Position numbers and translations under genes: made by a program
From: Maritimibacter harenae
GTDB lineage: Bacteria > Pseudomonadota > Alphaproteobacteria > Rhodobacterales > Rhodobacteraceae
Assembly: GCF_009882975.1 (NCBI RefSeq)
Contig: NZ_WTUX01000003.1
Location: 12,527-63,672 of the forward strand
Direction: 5' to 3'
DNA length: 51,146 nucleotides
In this document: positions 41,182 to 49,777 of the stretch, one piece after another
Layout: each line of letters begins with the position of its first letter
Numbering within the stretch: position 1 is the first letter of the stretch
The notes under the pieces: generated by a model
Told to the model about the DNA's origin: nothing
Databases searched by the model: none
What the model saw: only the letters and a program-made list of their open reading frames with translations

Positions 41182-41658
41182 ATGGCACGGGTCATTCGTT
41201 GGATTGAAGTATTTGCCGGATACTCGATCGGTGTGGTTGCGCTGCTGACCTTTTTTGAAGCCCTTCTGCGCTATGTGTTCCGGGTCCAAATTCCCGACGC
41301 CTACTCCTTTGCCGGGTTGCTTCAAGCTGTCGCTGTGTTCTGGGGCATCTCGACGGCGACCTACGCAGGCAGGCATATTACCGTCGACATCCTGTGGGAG
41401 GCGCTTCCAAAATCGCTCGCACGCTGGATCGACGTTTTCGCGGGGCTCGTGTCGCTGCTGTTTTTCGGACTGCTCAGCGTGATGTTGTTCCGCAAGATCC
41501 TGATCTCGGCAGGGAGCAGCGAGGCGACCAACCAACTTCATGTGCCGCTGTGGATTTTCATAGCCGCAGCTGCAATCGGCGTCTTTGCTGCGACTTTTCT
41601 CAATCTCGTTCGAATATTCGAACACCTCCGAAGCGCCACCAGAGTCAAGGAAAGCTAA
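41182..41658 (+). CDS. TRAP transporter small membrane subunit (DctQ-like), system 2
   Basis: The protein has 158 residues with four hydrophobic helices (about 10-30, 42-60, 88-108 and 125-145). ATG 41182 is chosen because GGAGGA lies 4-9 bases ahead; a TTG at 41170 would lie inside that ribosome site. It links the binding protein and large permease of TRAP system 2. The DctM gene starts 3 bp after its stop. Confidence 0.9.
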   Translation: MARVIRWIEVFAGYSIGVVALLTFFEALLRYVFRVQIPDAYSFAGLLQAVAVFWGISTATYAGRHITVDILWEALPKSLARWIDVFAGLVSLLFFGLLSVMLFRKILISAGSSEATNQLHVPLWIFIAAAAIGVFAATFLNLVRIFEHLRSATRVKES

Positions 41659-41661
41659 GTC

Positions 41662-42963
41662 ATGGAAGGCGAACTCGTCGCGATCCTCGGTTTCTCGGCA
41701 CTGTTCGTGCTGATGATCCTTCGCGTTCCCGTCGGCATCGCGATGGGTTTGGTGGGGGTGTTCGGTTTCATGGCGATGCGCGGGGTCGGTCCCGGACTGA
41801 ATCTCCTGCTGAACTCGCCGTTCAGAACTGCGAGCGATTACACGCTATCCGTCGTGCCCATGTTCGTCCTCATGGGAGTGTTCGCATCACGCTCCGGAAT
41901 GAGCAGCGAGCTATTTCGGGTGAGCCGTGCATTCGTCGGACATCGGCGCGGAGGGCTCGCGGTTTCGACTATTCTTGCCTGCGCAGGGTTCGCCGCCATA
42001 AATGGTTCATCCCTCGCGACTGCGGCGACCATGACGAAAATAGCCATGCCAGAGATGCGCAGAGAAGGATACGAAGCGAGTTTCGCCGCGGGCAGCATCG
42101 CCGCTGGCGGCACCCTCGGGATCATCATTCCGCCGTCCGTCGCAATGCTGGTCTACGCAATCTTGACTGAGCAGGACGTCGCCTCGCTCTTCATTGCGGG
42201 GATTCTTCCGGGCCTGCTTGCGGTTGCGCTCTACAGTGGCGCGATCTGGATCGTGTCGTTTCGCCGACCCGAGGCATTTCCCGTTGCGCAGCGCACCGAT
42301 CGGCGAGAGCGGATCATCGCGCTTCGAGACGTGTGGGCGACGCTCTTGCTGTTTTCGCTCGTCTTCGGGTCGATGTATCTCGGGGTCGTCACCGTAGCCG
42401 AGGCCGCGGCCCTTGGAGCGGTCGGAACCATGATCATCGGCGTACTGCGCGGACGTCTGGACTTTCCTGCTATTCGCGAATGTCTGATCGAAGCCTTGCG
42501 CACGACGGCGTCGATTTTCACAATCGCAATCGGTGCATTCCTTTTCGGCTATTTCCTGGCAATCACTCGTACCACGCAAAACCTGACCGGCTTCATAACC
42601 GCGCTCGACATGGCGCCAGCGATGATCATGGCGTTGCTCCTGCTGGGTTACCTGCTGTTGGGCGCCTTCGTGGACGAAATCGCAATCGTCATCCTGACCA
42701 TCCCGATCGTATACCCTGCGGTCATCGCGATGGGGTTCGATCCGATCTGGTTTGGGGTCATTATCGTCATGACGGTCTCGATCGGTCTCATCTCACCGCC
42801 GGTTGGTATGAACGTGTACGTCATCAACTCCATAGACCGAGAGATCGGTTTGGTCGGGATCTTCAAAGGTGTGATGCCTTTCCTTGCCGCCGACCTCGTC
42901 AGATTGCTTCTGCTCAGCATTTTTCCTGCAATTTCACTGCTCTTACCCAGCCTTATGCCCTGA
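41662..42963 (+). CDS. TRAP transporter large permease (DctM-like), system 2
   Basis: The protein has 433 residues and about twelve membrane segments. Signatures are RVPVGIAMGLVGVFGFMAMR, NGSSLATAATMTKIAMPEMR, AAGGTLGIIIPPSVAMLVYA, DEIAIVILTIPIVYPAVIAM and ISPPVGMNVYVI. It is the ion-coupled transport channel of module C. It ends the operon; GntR operators begin 17 bp after its stop. Confidence 0.95.
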   Translation: MEGELVAILGFSALFVLMILRVPVGIAMGLVGVFGFMAMRGVGPGLNLLLNSPFRTASDYTLSVVPMFVLMGVFASRSGMSSELFRVSRAFVGHRRGGLAVSTILACAGFAAINGSSLATAATMTKIAMPEMRREGYEASFAAGSIAAGGTLGIIIPPSVAMLVYAILTEQDVASLFIAGILPGLLAVALYSGAIWIVSFRRPEAFPVAQRTDRRERIIALRDVWATLLLFSLVFGSMYLGVVTVAEAAALGAVGTMIIGVLRGRLDFPAIRECLIEALRTTASIFTIAIGAFLFGYFLAITRTTQNLTGFITALDMAPAMIMALLLLGYLLLGAFVDEIAIVILTIPIVYPAVIAMGFDPIWFGVIIVMTVSIGLISPPVGMNVYVINSIDREIGLVGIFKGVMPFLAADLVRLLLLSIFPAISLLLPSLMP

Positions 42964-42976
42964 GCGGTGCCAAGGT

Positions 42977-43046
42977 CAGAACGTATACGTAATGTACGCC
43001 ATATCGCCATGATTGGCTCAATAATGGCAAAAACGTATACGTTCTG
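42977..43046. promoter_or_regulatory. pair of GntR-type operators
   Basis: CAGAACGTATACGT (42977-42990) and its inverse ACGTATACGTTCTG (43033-43046) face each other. Each is built on GTATAC, and the second contains the perfect 12-mer AACGTATACGTT. Centres are 52 bp apart, five helical turns. This fits the TNGTNNNACNA-type sites of FadR/FCD regulators and lies just before the GntR gene. Confidence 0.85.
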
Positions 43047-43083
43047 ACTTGAACTATCTTCTGTATGCTTTAAGAAAAAGGAT

Positions 43084-43842
43084 ATGGAGGAAACCGCCTT
43101 GAGCGAATCGGAAAGCACAAAGTCCCAGACACTCACGGCCTTTCTCGGGCTGCGCGGGCTGATCGTGGATGGAACGCTCGCGCCTGGGTCTCGGGTGTCA
43201 GAGCCGCTGATCGTGGAGCGGTTCGGCGTGTCGCGCACCCCGGCGCGCGCCGCCTTGGCGCAGCTTGCCGAAGAGGGCCTGCTCGCCAAGCGCGAGCGAA
43301 GCGGCTACGAGGTCAAATCGTATACGGAGCAAGATGTCTTTCAGGCGATCGAGATCCGCGGGATGCTGGAAGGCATGGCCGCCCGTCTCGCTGCCGAAGC
43401 CAATGTTTCCGCCTCGCACCTTCAGGCGATGGAGAGCGTCGTGACTGAGCTCGATGATGTCGTGGGGCGTCTTACGACCGACAGCGAGCAGACCGAGTAC
43501 GTCCACCTCAATAATGAATTTCACCGGCTTTTGCTGGAAGCGTCGGAAAGCGAGATGCTGGCCATGTCGCTGGAGCGGATAAAAGCGCTGCCATTCGGTT
43601 CGCCGAACGCTTTCGTTGAATCGCTTTCGCTTAACCATGCGGCGGTGAAGAAGGTGCTCATCATGGCGCAGGAGCAGCACCGCGCGATCGTGGAGTGCAT
43701 CCGGAAAGGCGAAGCCACGCGGGCCGAACGGCTGGCACATGAACATTCCTTCTGCGCGGCGCGATATCTTCAGCTGTTGCGCGCGAAGGACGAACCCATT
43801 CCTTGGATTGCCGAGAAGGCGAAGAGAGCCAACAGGAAATAA
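43084..43842 (+). CDS. GntR-family regulator (FadR/FCD type)
   Basis: The protein has 252 residues. The N-terminal winged helix (GSRVSEPLIVERFGVSRTPA, about 36-55) precedes an all-helical FCD effector domain with EIRGMLEGMAARLA and the metal/ligand-binding pattern of Asp/His residues (NEFHRLLLEAS, QEQHRAIVECI, HEHS). ATG 43084 is poorly placed for a ribosome site, whereas TTG 43099 has GGAGGA 8 bases ahead, so translation may start at LSESESTKSQ. It lies between module C and LigM-4 and probably represses its own gene and the LigM-4/ABC genes through the GTATAC operators. Confidence 0.93.
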   Translation: MEETALSESESTKSQTLTAFLGLRGLIVDGTLAPGSRVSEPLIVERFGVSRTPARAALAQLAEEGLLAKRERSGYEVKSYTEQDVFQAIEIRGMLEGMAARLAAEANVSASHLQAMESVVTELDDVVGRLTTDSEQTEYVHLNNEFHRLLLEASESEMLAMSLERIKALPFGSPNAFVESLSLNHAAVKKVLIMAQEQHRAIVECIRKGEATRAERLAHEHSFCAARYLQLLRAKDEPIPWIAEKAKRANRK

Positions 43843-43932
43843 TAACCCGAAATCGCCGGCGCGCCCCACCGCTTTGACCTCGTCGAAAGCGAACGGAGAT
43901 TCTGTGCCTGCTGTCAACTGGAGGAAGAAGAG

Positions 43933-45201
43933 ATGAACCAAGTAGATACATTGAGGCGCACGCCGGAAGGCTATTTCACGACGCGATGGGGCCAGCCCGA
44001 GTACACCGACTGGCAGGATGAAAGCATGTCCTGGAAGGAAGGGTGCTACATAGGCGACTGGTCGTTCCTTTGGGAGCGCCGGTTCCGGGGCCCGGACGCG
44101 CTCAAGCTGTTCGCGGACACCTCGGTTAACAACTTCGAGAAGTTCGAGCTCAATCAGTCCAAGCACGTCATTCACACCGACGAGAATGGCAAGCTGATCG
44201 CCGAGGGCATCCTGACGCGGCTGGGCGAGGACGAGTTCATGCATTTCGGCCGGGGCACTTTCTGGGTCGACTACAAGATGCGCCACGGCGACTACAACGC
44301 GACGTCTGAAGCCGACGACTGGTTCAATTTTCAGGTTCAGGGGCCCGACGCGATCCACGTCGTCGAAAAGGCCTGCGGACAGAAGCTGCGCGACGTGAAG
44401 TTCATGTATAACGGCCACATCAAGATCGCTGGCTGCGACGTAGTGGCACTGCGTCAGGGCATGGCCGGTGAACTCGGGTTCGAGCTTCAAGGCGACATCA
44501 ACAAAAGCCAGGAAGTTTACGACGCGATCCTCGAGGCCGGCCAGGAATTCGGCATCCGCAAACTTGGCGGGCGTGCGGCTTTCATCAACCACCTCGAAGC
44601 CTGCTTCCCGACCATCGTGACCGATTACCTCCCAGCGATCTTTGAACCGGAGATGGCCGGGTATCTTGAAGAGTTCCGTTCGGCGATGCCTGCCTTCGCC
44701 TCGACTTTCAACGTCGCGGGCAGCTTTGAGGGTCAGAAGGTTTCGGACTGGTATCGCAGCCCCGTTGAACTGGGCTGGGCCAATCGCATCCACCTTGGTC
44801 ACGATTTCATCGGTCGCGACGCGCTGGCCGAAGAAAAAGCCAACCCACGCAGGGTGATCCGCACCCTGGTTTGGAACCCTGAGGACGTGATTAAGGTCTT
44901 CGCCTCGCTTTTCGGCAAGGAAACGCCCTACGACTGGATGGAAATCCCGCGGGATCAGCGCGGCTTCATGTACTGCGACCGGGTTCTGAAGAACGGCAAA
45001 GACGTCGGCACGACCACCTCGCGCGGCTACTCGTATTTCTTTCGGGAAATGCTCTCGCTTTGCACGATCGATGTGGCCGAGGCCGAGATTGGCAATGAGG
45101 TGGAAGTCGTATGGGGCAACCCGGGACACCCGCAGATCAACATCCGGGCCACCGTCCAACCCGCCCCCTATAAGCAGGACAACCGTCGAGCATCTTACTG
45201 A
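43933..45201 (+). CDS. LigM/DesA-like aromatic O-demethylase-family protein (GcvT fold), copy 4
   Basis: The protein has 422 residues. It shows WQDESMSWKEGCYIGDWSF (about 26-44), GPDALKLFADTSVNNFEKFE, RQGMAGELGFELQGDINKS, RKLGGRAAFINHLEACFPTI, GWANRIHLGHDFIGRDALAE and GYSYFFREMLSLCTID. It is intermediate between copies 1/2 and copy 3. FELQ and GGRAAFINHLEACFPTI mark a distinct substrate pocket. A GGAGGAAGAAG ribosome site precedes ATG 43933. It follows the GntR gene and precedes a five-gene ABC importer, so import and demethylation of one substrate are probably co-regulated. Confidence 0.86.
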   Translation: MNQVDTLRRTPEGYFTTRWGQPEYTDWQDESMSWKEGCYIGDWSFLWERRFRGPDALKLFADTSVNNFEKFELNQSKHVIHTDENGKLIAEGILTRLGEDEFMHFGRGTFWVDYKMRHGDYNATSEADDWFNFQVQGPDAIHVVEKACGQKLRDVKFMYNGHIKIAGCDVVALRQGMAGELGFELQGDINKSQEVYDAILEAGQEFGIRKLGGRAAFINHLEACFPTIVTDYLPAIFEPEMAGYLEEFRSAMPAFASTFNVAGSFEGQKVSDWYRSPVELGWANRIHLGHDFIGRDALAEEKANPRRVIRTLVWNPEDVIKVFASLFGKETPYDWMEIPRDQRGFMYCDRVLKNGKDVGTTTSRGYSYFFREMLSLCTIDVAEAEIGNEVEVVWGNPGHPQINIRATVQPAPYKQDNRRASY

Positions 45202-45205
45202 CGTA

Positions 45206-45236
45206 GCAGCGTCCCGCTGCCTTGATGGGGCGCTGC
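45206..45236 (+). other. intercistronic hairpin before ABC importer
   Basis: GCAGCGTCCC (45206-45215) pairs with GGGGCGCTGC (45227-45236, one G-T pair) around an 11-base loop, right after the LigM-4 stop. There is no T-run. It may modulate expression between LigM-4 and the binding protein. Confidence 0.5.
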
Positions 45237-45293
45237 ATAGGACCGGCGGGCGCAAAGATGCGCTCGAACCGGATATTGGAAAGGGAGGACCCC

Positions 45294-46463
45294 ATGAAAC
45301 TCACGAAACTTCTACTAGCCGCCGCAGTGGCGGCCATTTCGACAGCGCCACTCATGGCCGAAACCGTCAAGGTCGGCGTGATCGGCCCCTTCTCGGGTCC
45401 GTTTTCAGGCTCGTTCGGAGAACCGTTCCGGCAAGGCGTGGAAACCTACGTTGCCATGAACGGGCAGCCAACAGACGACATCGAGGTCGAGTTCATCTAC
45501 CGCGACCTGCAAGCCCCTGATCCGGGGCGGGCGCGAGCCCTTGCGCAGGAACTGGTCGCGCGTGACGGAGTGCAATACTTGGCGGGCTTCGTGTTTACGC
45601 CGAATGCCATTGCGGCAGCGGGCATCTCTGCCCAAGCGAAAATACCTACGGTTATCTTCAACGCGTCGGCCTCGGCCGTGGTGTCGCAATCGCCGTACTA
45701 CGTGCGCACTTCGAACACGCTTCCGCAAGTGTCCGTCCCGACGGCGCAGAACGCGCTCGAAAAGGGATACCGTACCGTGGTGACGGCCGTGAGCGATTAC
45801 GGCCCTGGCGTGGATGCCGAAACCAGTTTCGTGAAAGCCTTCGAAGCGGGAGGTGGCGAGGTGCTAGAGACCATCCGCATGCCACTTTCGACGACTGATT
45901 TCGGCCCCTACCTGCAGTCGATCCAGTTGCAGGAGCCGGATGCGCTGTTCGTGTTCCTGCCCTACGGCCCGCCCACATACAGCTTCGTCAACGCTTACCG
46001 AAACAACGGTCTGGATGACGCGGGGATCGCCTTCGTCGGTACGTCCGAGACACAAGAAGTCGACCTGCAATCACTGGGTGAGGCTGCTATCGGGCTTGAA
46101 ACCGGCTACTTCTACTCCGCTGCGCACGAGTCGCCTGAGAACGAGGCGTTCAAGGAAAAGCTCGCGGAGCTGTTCCCGGACGCAGAGCCGAACCCAGCCA
46201 CGGTATCGGCTTTCGACGGCACTCATGCGCTTTACGAGATGATCCGCGCGACCGAAGGTCAGCCGGACCCGGACGCGGCCATCGCCGCCATCTCCGGAGC
46301 CAGCTGGGAAAGCCCGCGGGGCCCGATCACGATCGATGCCGAAACTCGGGATATCATCCAGAACGTGTATATCCGTGTGGTCGAGCAGGAAGAGAATGGT
46401 CGTCTCGTGAACCGCGAGATCAAGACCTACGAAGCACAGCCTGACTACGGCGTGCAGGACTAA
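45294..46463 (+). CDS. ABC importer substrate-binding protein (branched-chain/aromatic type)
   Basis: The protein has 389 residues. A signal peptide (KLLLAAAVAAISTAPLMA, cleavage near residue 22) is followed by the Leu/Ile/Val-binding-protein fold: VKVGVIGPFSGPFSGSFGEP, YLAGFVFTPNAIAAAGISAQ, VVTAVSDYGPGVDAETSFVK and VSAFDGTHALYEMIRATEGQ. Many members with this fold bind aromatic acids rather than amino acids. ATG 45294 follows AAGGGAGGA. It leads the SBP-LivH-LivM-LivG-LivF operon. Confidence 0.93.
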   Translation: MKLTKLLLAAAVAAISTAPLMAETVKVGVIGPFSGPFSGSFGEPFRQGVETYVAMNGQPTDDIEVEFIYRDLQAPDPGRARALAQELVARDGVQYLAGFVFTPNAIAAAGISAQAKIPTVIFNASASAVVSQSPYYVRTSNTLPQVSVPTAQNALEKGYRTVVTAVSDYGPGVDAETSFVKAFEAGGGEVLETIRMPLSTTDFGPYLQSIQLQEPDALFVFLPYGPPTYSFVNAYRNNGLDDAGIAFVGTSETQEVDLQSLGEAAIGLETGYFYSAAHESPENEAFKEKLAELFPDAEPNPATVSAFDGTHALYEMIRATEGQPDPDAAIAAISGASWESPRGPITIDAETRDIIQNVYIRVVEQEENGRLVNREIKTYEAQPDYGVQD

Positions 46464-46475
46464 GGGAACGGTCGC

Positions 46476-47348
46476 ATGCTCTCGCTCATCGCAAGCATCC
46501 TGATCGACGGCATTTCGTACGGGCTCGTCCTGTTCATGGTGTCGGTCGGTCTTACGGTCACTCTTGGCCTCATGCGGTTCGTGAACCTTGCCCACGGGAC
46601 GTTCGCGATGGTCGGGGGATATGCGGCCGCCACCTTTGTTACTGCGCTAGGACTACCCTACGTCCTCGCGCTGATTCTCGCGGCGGCGGTCGCGGGGATC
46701 ATTGCCTTCGGCCTTGAAATCGCGCTCGTGCGCCGCGTCTATGCCCGGCCCGAGCTGGACCAGGTTCTGTTGACAATCGGCCTCGTATTCATGGGGATCG
46801 CCCTGTCGGGCATGATCTTTGGCAATTCCCTGGTCCCGATCCGTCTGCCGGAGTTTCTTCGCGGATCGACCGATCTCGGTTTCCGCAGCATGCCGACGCA
46901 GCGGTTCGTTCCCCTGGTTTTGGGGCTCTTGTCACTCGCGGGGATCTGGCTTCTGTTTGAGCGCACGCGTTTCGGCGTCAAACTGAGGGCGACCGTGGAT
47001 AACCCGCGTGCCGCGGGTGAACTGGGGATCAACACCCGCCGGGTCTATGCCGCCGCATTCGCCATCGGCGCGGCGCTGGCCGGGCTAGGCGGGGTCGCCG
47101 GCGCGGAGCTCTTGCCTGTGGAGCCATATTATCCGCTGAAGTACCTCGTGCTCTTCCTTGCGGTCGTCGCCGTGGGCGGACCGGGCAATATGGCGGGCAG
47201 CTTCGTTGCCGCCATCCTGCTCGGGACAGTTGAAACCGCAGGCAAATACCTCGCCCCGGAATTCGCGACCATCGCGCTCTATGCACTCATGCTCATCGTG
47301 CTGAGCTGGCGGCCCGAGGGCCTGTTCCAGCGCAGCTCCAAGACCTAG
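46476..47348 (+). CDS. ABC importer permease, LivH-type
   Basis: The protein has 290 residues with about eight membrane helices. Signatures are YGLVLFMVSVGLTVTLGLMR and FVNLAHGTFAMVGGYAA near the start, VRRVYARPELDQVLLTIGLV in the middle, and GGVAGAELLPVEPYYPLKYL later. It pairs with the LivM-type subunit to form the inner-membrane channel. The LivM gene follows after 7 bp. Confidence 0.94.
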   Translation: MLSLIASILIDGISYGLVLFMVSVGLTVTLGLMRFVNLAHGTFAMVGGYAAATFVTALGLPYVLALILAAAVAGIIAFGLEIALVRRVYARPELDQVLLTIGLVFMGIALSGMIFGNSLVPIRLPEFLRGSTDLGFRSMPTQRFVPLVLGLLSLAGIWLLFERTRFGVKLRATVDNPRAAGELGINTRRVYAAAFAIGAALAGLGGVAGAELLPVEPYYPLKYLVLFLAVVAVGGPGNMAGSFVAAILLGTVETAGKYLAPEFATIALYALMLIVLSWRPEGLFQRSSKT

Positions 47349-47355
47349 GCCCGCC

Positions 47356-48315
47356 ATGACAAACACCCAACGAACCCTTGGCGCCGCCGCGGTCATACCG
47401 ATCGTCGCCGTGGCGCTGGTCGTGATCTTTCCTAACCAACAGGCGTTTCTGGCCCAGATCGCGATCACAGCGCTTCTCGTCCTGTCGCTCGATCTCGTTG
47501 TCGGCTTCGCGGGCCTTGCAACGCTGGGCCATGCGGCCATGTACGGTGCCGGGGCCTACGCCGCTGCGCTCTATTCCCTGCATGTCTGGGCCGAACCGTT
47601 GACCGGTCTTGTGGTAGGCATTCTTGCCGGCGGCCTCGTCGCACTGGTCTCGGCACTAATGCTGATGCGTGCCCACGGCCTGACCTTCCTGATGATGACC
47701 GTCGCGATCACGCAGATCATATACGAGATCGTCAACAAGTCGCGTGCCGTCACCGGCGGGGATGACGGGCTCTATGGCATCATGATGCAACCGCTCTTCG
47801 GCAGGTTCGAGTTCGATTTTTACGGGCGGCTCGCCTTTTGGTACGCGGCGGTCGTCCTGTGGCTTGTCTTCCTGCTTCTGCGTCACATCGCGGCCTCCCC
47901 CTTTGGTCTGACAGCCCGCGCGGTGCGCGATGACGGAGGTCGCGTGTCCTCCCTCGGCGGGGGTATTTTCGCCCACAGGGTCGCGCTTTACACCCTCTCC
48001 GGAGGTATCGCCGGCTTGGCAGGGGCGCTATCGGCCCAGACCGTGCAGGTGGTCGGGCTGAACACGCTGAGTGTCACGTATTCCGCCGAGATTCTTGTCA
48101 TGCTCGTCATGGGGGGAACAGGTCGCCTCTGGGGCGCCTTGCTGGGAGCCTTGGTGTTCATGATGATCCACCATTACGCGGCAGAGGTCGATCCGGTCCG
48201 CTGGATGCTCTTCATCGGGGCGATGCTTGTCATGATCGTCCTGTTCCTGCCGAAGGGCCTGTTCGGTGGCCTCGAAGCCGCGGTGAACCGTCTGCGCGAA
48301 GGGGCACGGACATGA
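47356..48315 (+). CDS. ABC importer permease, LivM-type
   Basis: The protein has 319 residues with eight to ten membrane helices. The family segments DLVVGFAGLATLGHAAMYGA and MGGTGRLWGALLGALVFMMI are present. It is the second channel subunit. Its last 4 bases overlap the LivG start (ATGA). Confidence 0.94.
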   Translation: MTNTQRTLGAAAVIPIVAVALVVIFPNQQAFLAQIAITALLVLSLDLVVGFAGLATLGHAAMYGAGAYAAALYSLHVWAEPLTGLVVGILAGGLVALVSALMLMRAHGLTFLMMTVAITQIIYEIVNKSRAVTGGDDGLYGIMMQPLFGRFEFDFYGRLAFWYAAVVLWLVFLLLRHIAASPFGLTARAVRDDGGRVSSLGGGIFAHRVALYTLSGGIAGLAGALSAQTVQVVGLNTLSVTYSAEILVMLVMGGTGRLWGALLGALVFMMIHHYAAEVDPVRWMLFIGAMLVMIVLFLPKGLFGGLEAAVNRLREGART

Positions 48316-49058
48316 ACAATCTTCTGGAAGTACGCAACCTGTCGAAATCCTTCGGTGGCTTGCAGGTTACCCGCAACGTGGATCTGACGATCGCCCCGGG
48401 CGACCGGGTGGCGTTGATAGGACCGAACGGCGCGGGAAAGACAACGCTCGTCAACTTGATCAGCGGTGTGCTGGACCCGACGGGCGGCGAGGTCATGCTC
48501 GACGGGAGCAAGGTCACGGCGCTGTCGCAACGGCAGCGCGCCCATCGCGGGTTGATCCGCACATTTCAGATTACGCGGTTGTTTCACAGCATGACTGTAG
48601 CGGACACGCTGCGCGTTGCCGCGATTCAGAAGAACGGCATGACCTATCGTTTCGGCTGGGGGGGTAGGAGCGCTGACCTGATCGAGAAGAGCGTCGAACG
48701 CGTGTTGACCGATCTGCGTTTGCAAGATCGCCGGGACAATGATGTCAGCCTGCTTGCCTACGGCGAGCAGCGACTGGTGGAGCTTGGCGTCGCGCTGATC
48801 ATGGAGCCGCGCGTGCTCATGTTGGATGAGCCGGCGGCGGGTGTTCCGCAAAGCGAAAGCCACATCATCATGGACGCGATCGAAAACCTGCCAGCGGAGC
48901 TGGGGGTCCTGTTCATCGAGCACGACATGGACCTCGTATTCCGCTTTGCACGTCGCATCATCGTTCTGGTGAGTGGCGGGGTGTTCTGCACGGGAACCCC
49001 GGACGAAATCGCAGCGAACGAGGACGTGCGGGCAATGTATCTGGGTGAGGCAAGCTGA
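48312..49058 (+). CDS. ABC importer ATPase, LivG-type
   Basis: The protein has 248 residues. It has Walker A GPNGAGKTT (about 37-45), an ABC signature region that reads LAYGEQ rather than LSGGQ (normal variation in LivG proteins), Walker B VLMLDEPAAG and the switch His in LFIEHDMD. It hydrolyses ATP to drive import. It overlaps LivF by one base (TGATG). Confidence 0.95.
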   Translation: MNNLLEVRNLSKSFGGLQVTRNVDLTIAPGDRVALIGPNGAGKTTLVNLISGVLDPTGGEVMLDGSKVTALSQRQRAHRGLIRTFQITRLFHSMTVADTLRVAAIQKNGMTYRFGWGGRSADLIEKSVERVLTDLRLQDRRDNDVSLLAYGEQRLVELGVALIMEPRVLMLDEPAAGVPQSESHIIMDAIENLPAELGVLFIEHDMDLVFRFARRIIVLVSGGVFCTGTPDEIAANEDVRAMYLGEAS

Positions 49059-49777
49059 TGGCGAAGGAAATCGCATGGAACAGCGTTGATGCGGGCTATG
49101 GTCGCACTGTTGCGGTGGAAGGTATCACGGTGCGGCTCAGCCCCGGTGAGAAACTGGGCATTCTCGGGCGCAACGGGGCAGGAAAGACCACGATCCTGCG
49201 CGCCATGATGGGGGACGCTAAAGTCCACCACGGAACGGTCGAAATCGACGGGGTCGACGTAACCGGCATGCCGGCCTACCAACGCAATCAACTTGGTGTC
49301 GCGGTCGTGCCGCAGACTCGTGACGTGTTCCGGTCGCTTACGGTGCGCGAAAACCTCATTGTCGCCAGCGCCGAGCGCGATCGGACCAAGCTGGCGGTGA
49401 AACTGTTCCCCAGGCTTGGCGAGAGGATGCAGAATCTCGGCGCCGATCTCAGCGGCGGCGAACAGCAAATGCTGTCCATCGCACGGGCAATCATGACGAA
49501 GCCCGACTTTTTAATGCTGGACGAGCCGCTCGAAGGTCTTTCGCCAACCCTGGCGCAAGACGTCATGAAGTCGGTACGGAAAATGGTCGAGGAAACAGGC
49601 CTCGGCTGCGTCCTTGTCGAGCAGCACGTGGCCACCGTTCTGGATTTCTGCGACCGCGCATTGGTAGTGCAGCGGGGTCAGATGGTCTTCTCGGGCACGA
49701 CCGATGAGTTGCGCGGCCGGCCGGACGTGCTGGAAAGTGCTATCGGCTTGTCGGCCGTCTCTTCAGAAAACGAATAG
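49058..49777 (+). CDS. ABC importer ATPase, LivF-type
   Basis: The protein has 239 residues. It has Walker A GRNGAGKTT (about 36-44), signature DLSGGEQQML (about 131-140), Walker B FLMLDEPLEGLSP and switch His in VLVEQHVATVL. It is the second ATPase of the importer and the last intact gene of the operon. An AGGAGA sequence at its stop may have served a following gene that is now lost. Confidence 0.95.
   Translation: MAKEIAWNSVDAGYGRTVAVEGITVRLSPGEKLGILGRNGAGKTTILRAMMGDAKVHHGTVEIDGVDVTGMPAYQRNQLGVAVVPQTRDVFRSLTVRENLIVASAERDRTKLAVKLFPRLGERMQNLGADLSGGEQQMLSIARAIMTKPDFLMLDEPLEGLSPTLAQDVMKSVRKMVEETGLGCVLVEQHVATVLDFCDRALVVQRGQMVFSGTTDELRGRPDVLESAIGLSAVSSENE

Noticed and set aside
43198-45255. 685-codon minus-strand open frame across GntR and LigM-4
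   Set aside because: It is opposite two well-supported genes and has no recognisable domain. It comes from codon bias on the other strand.
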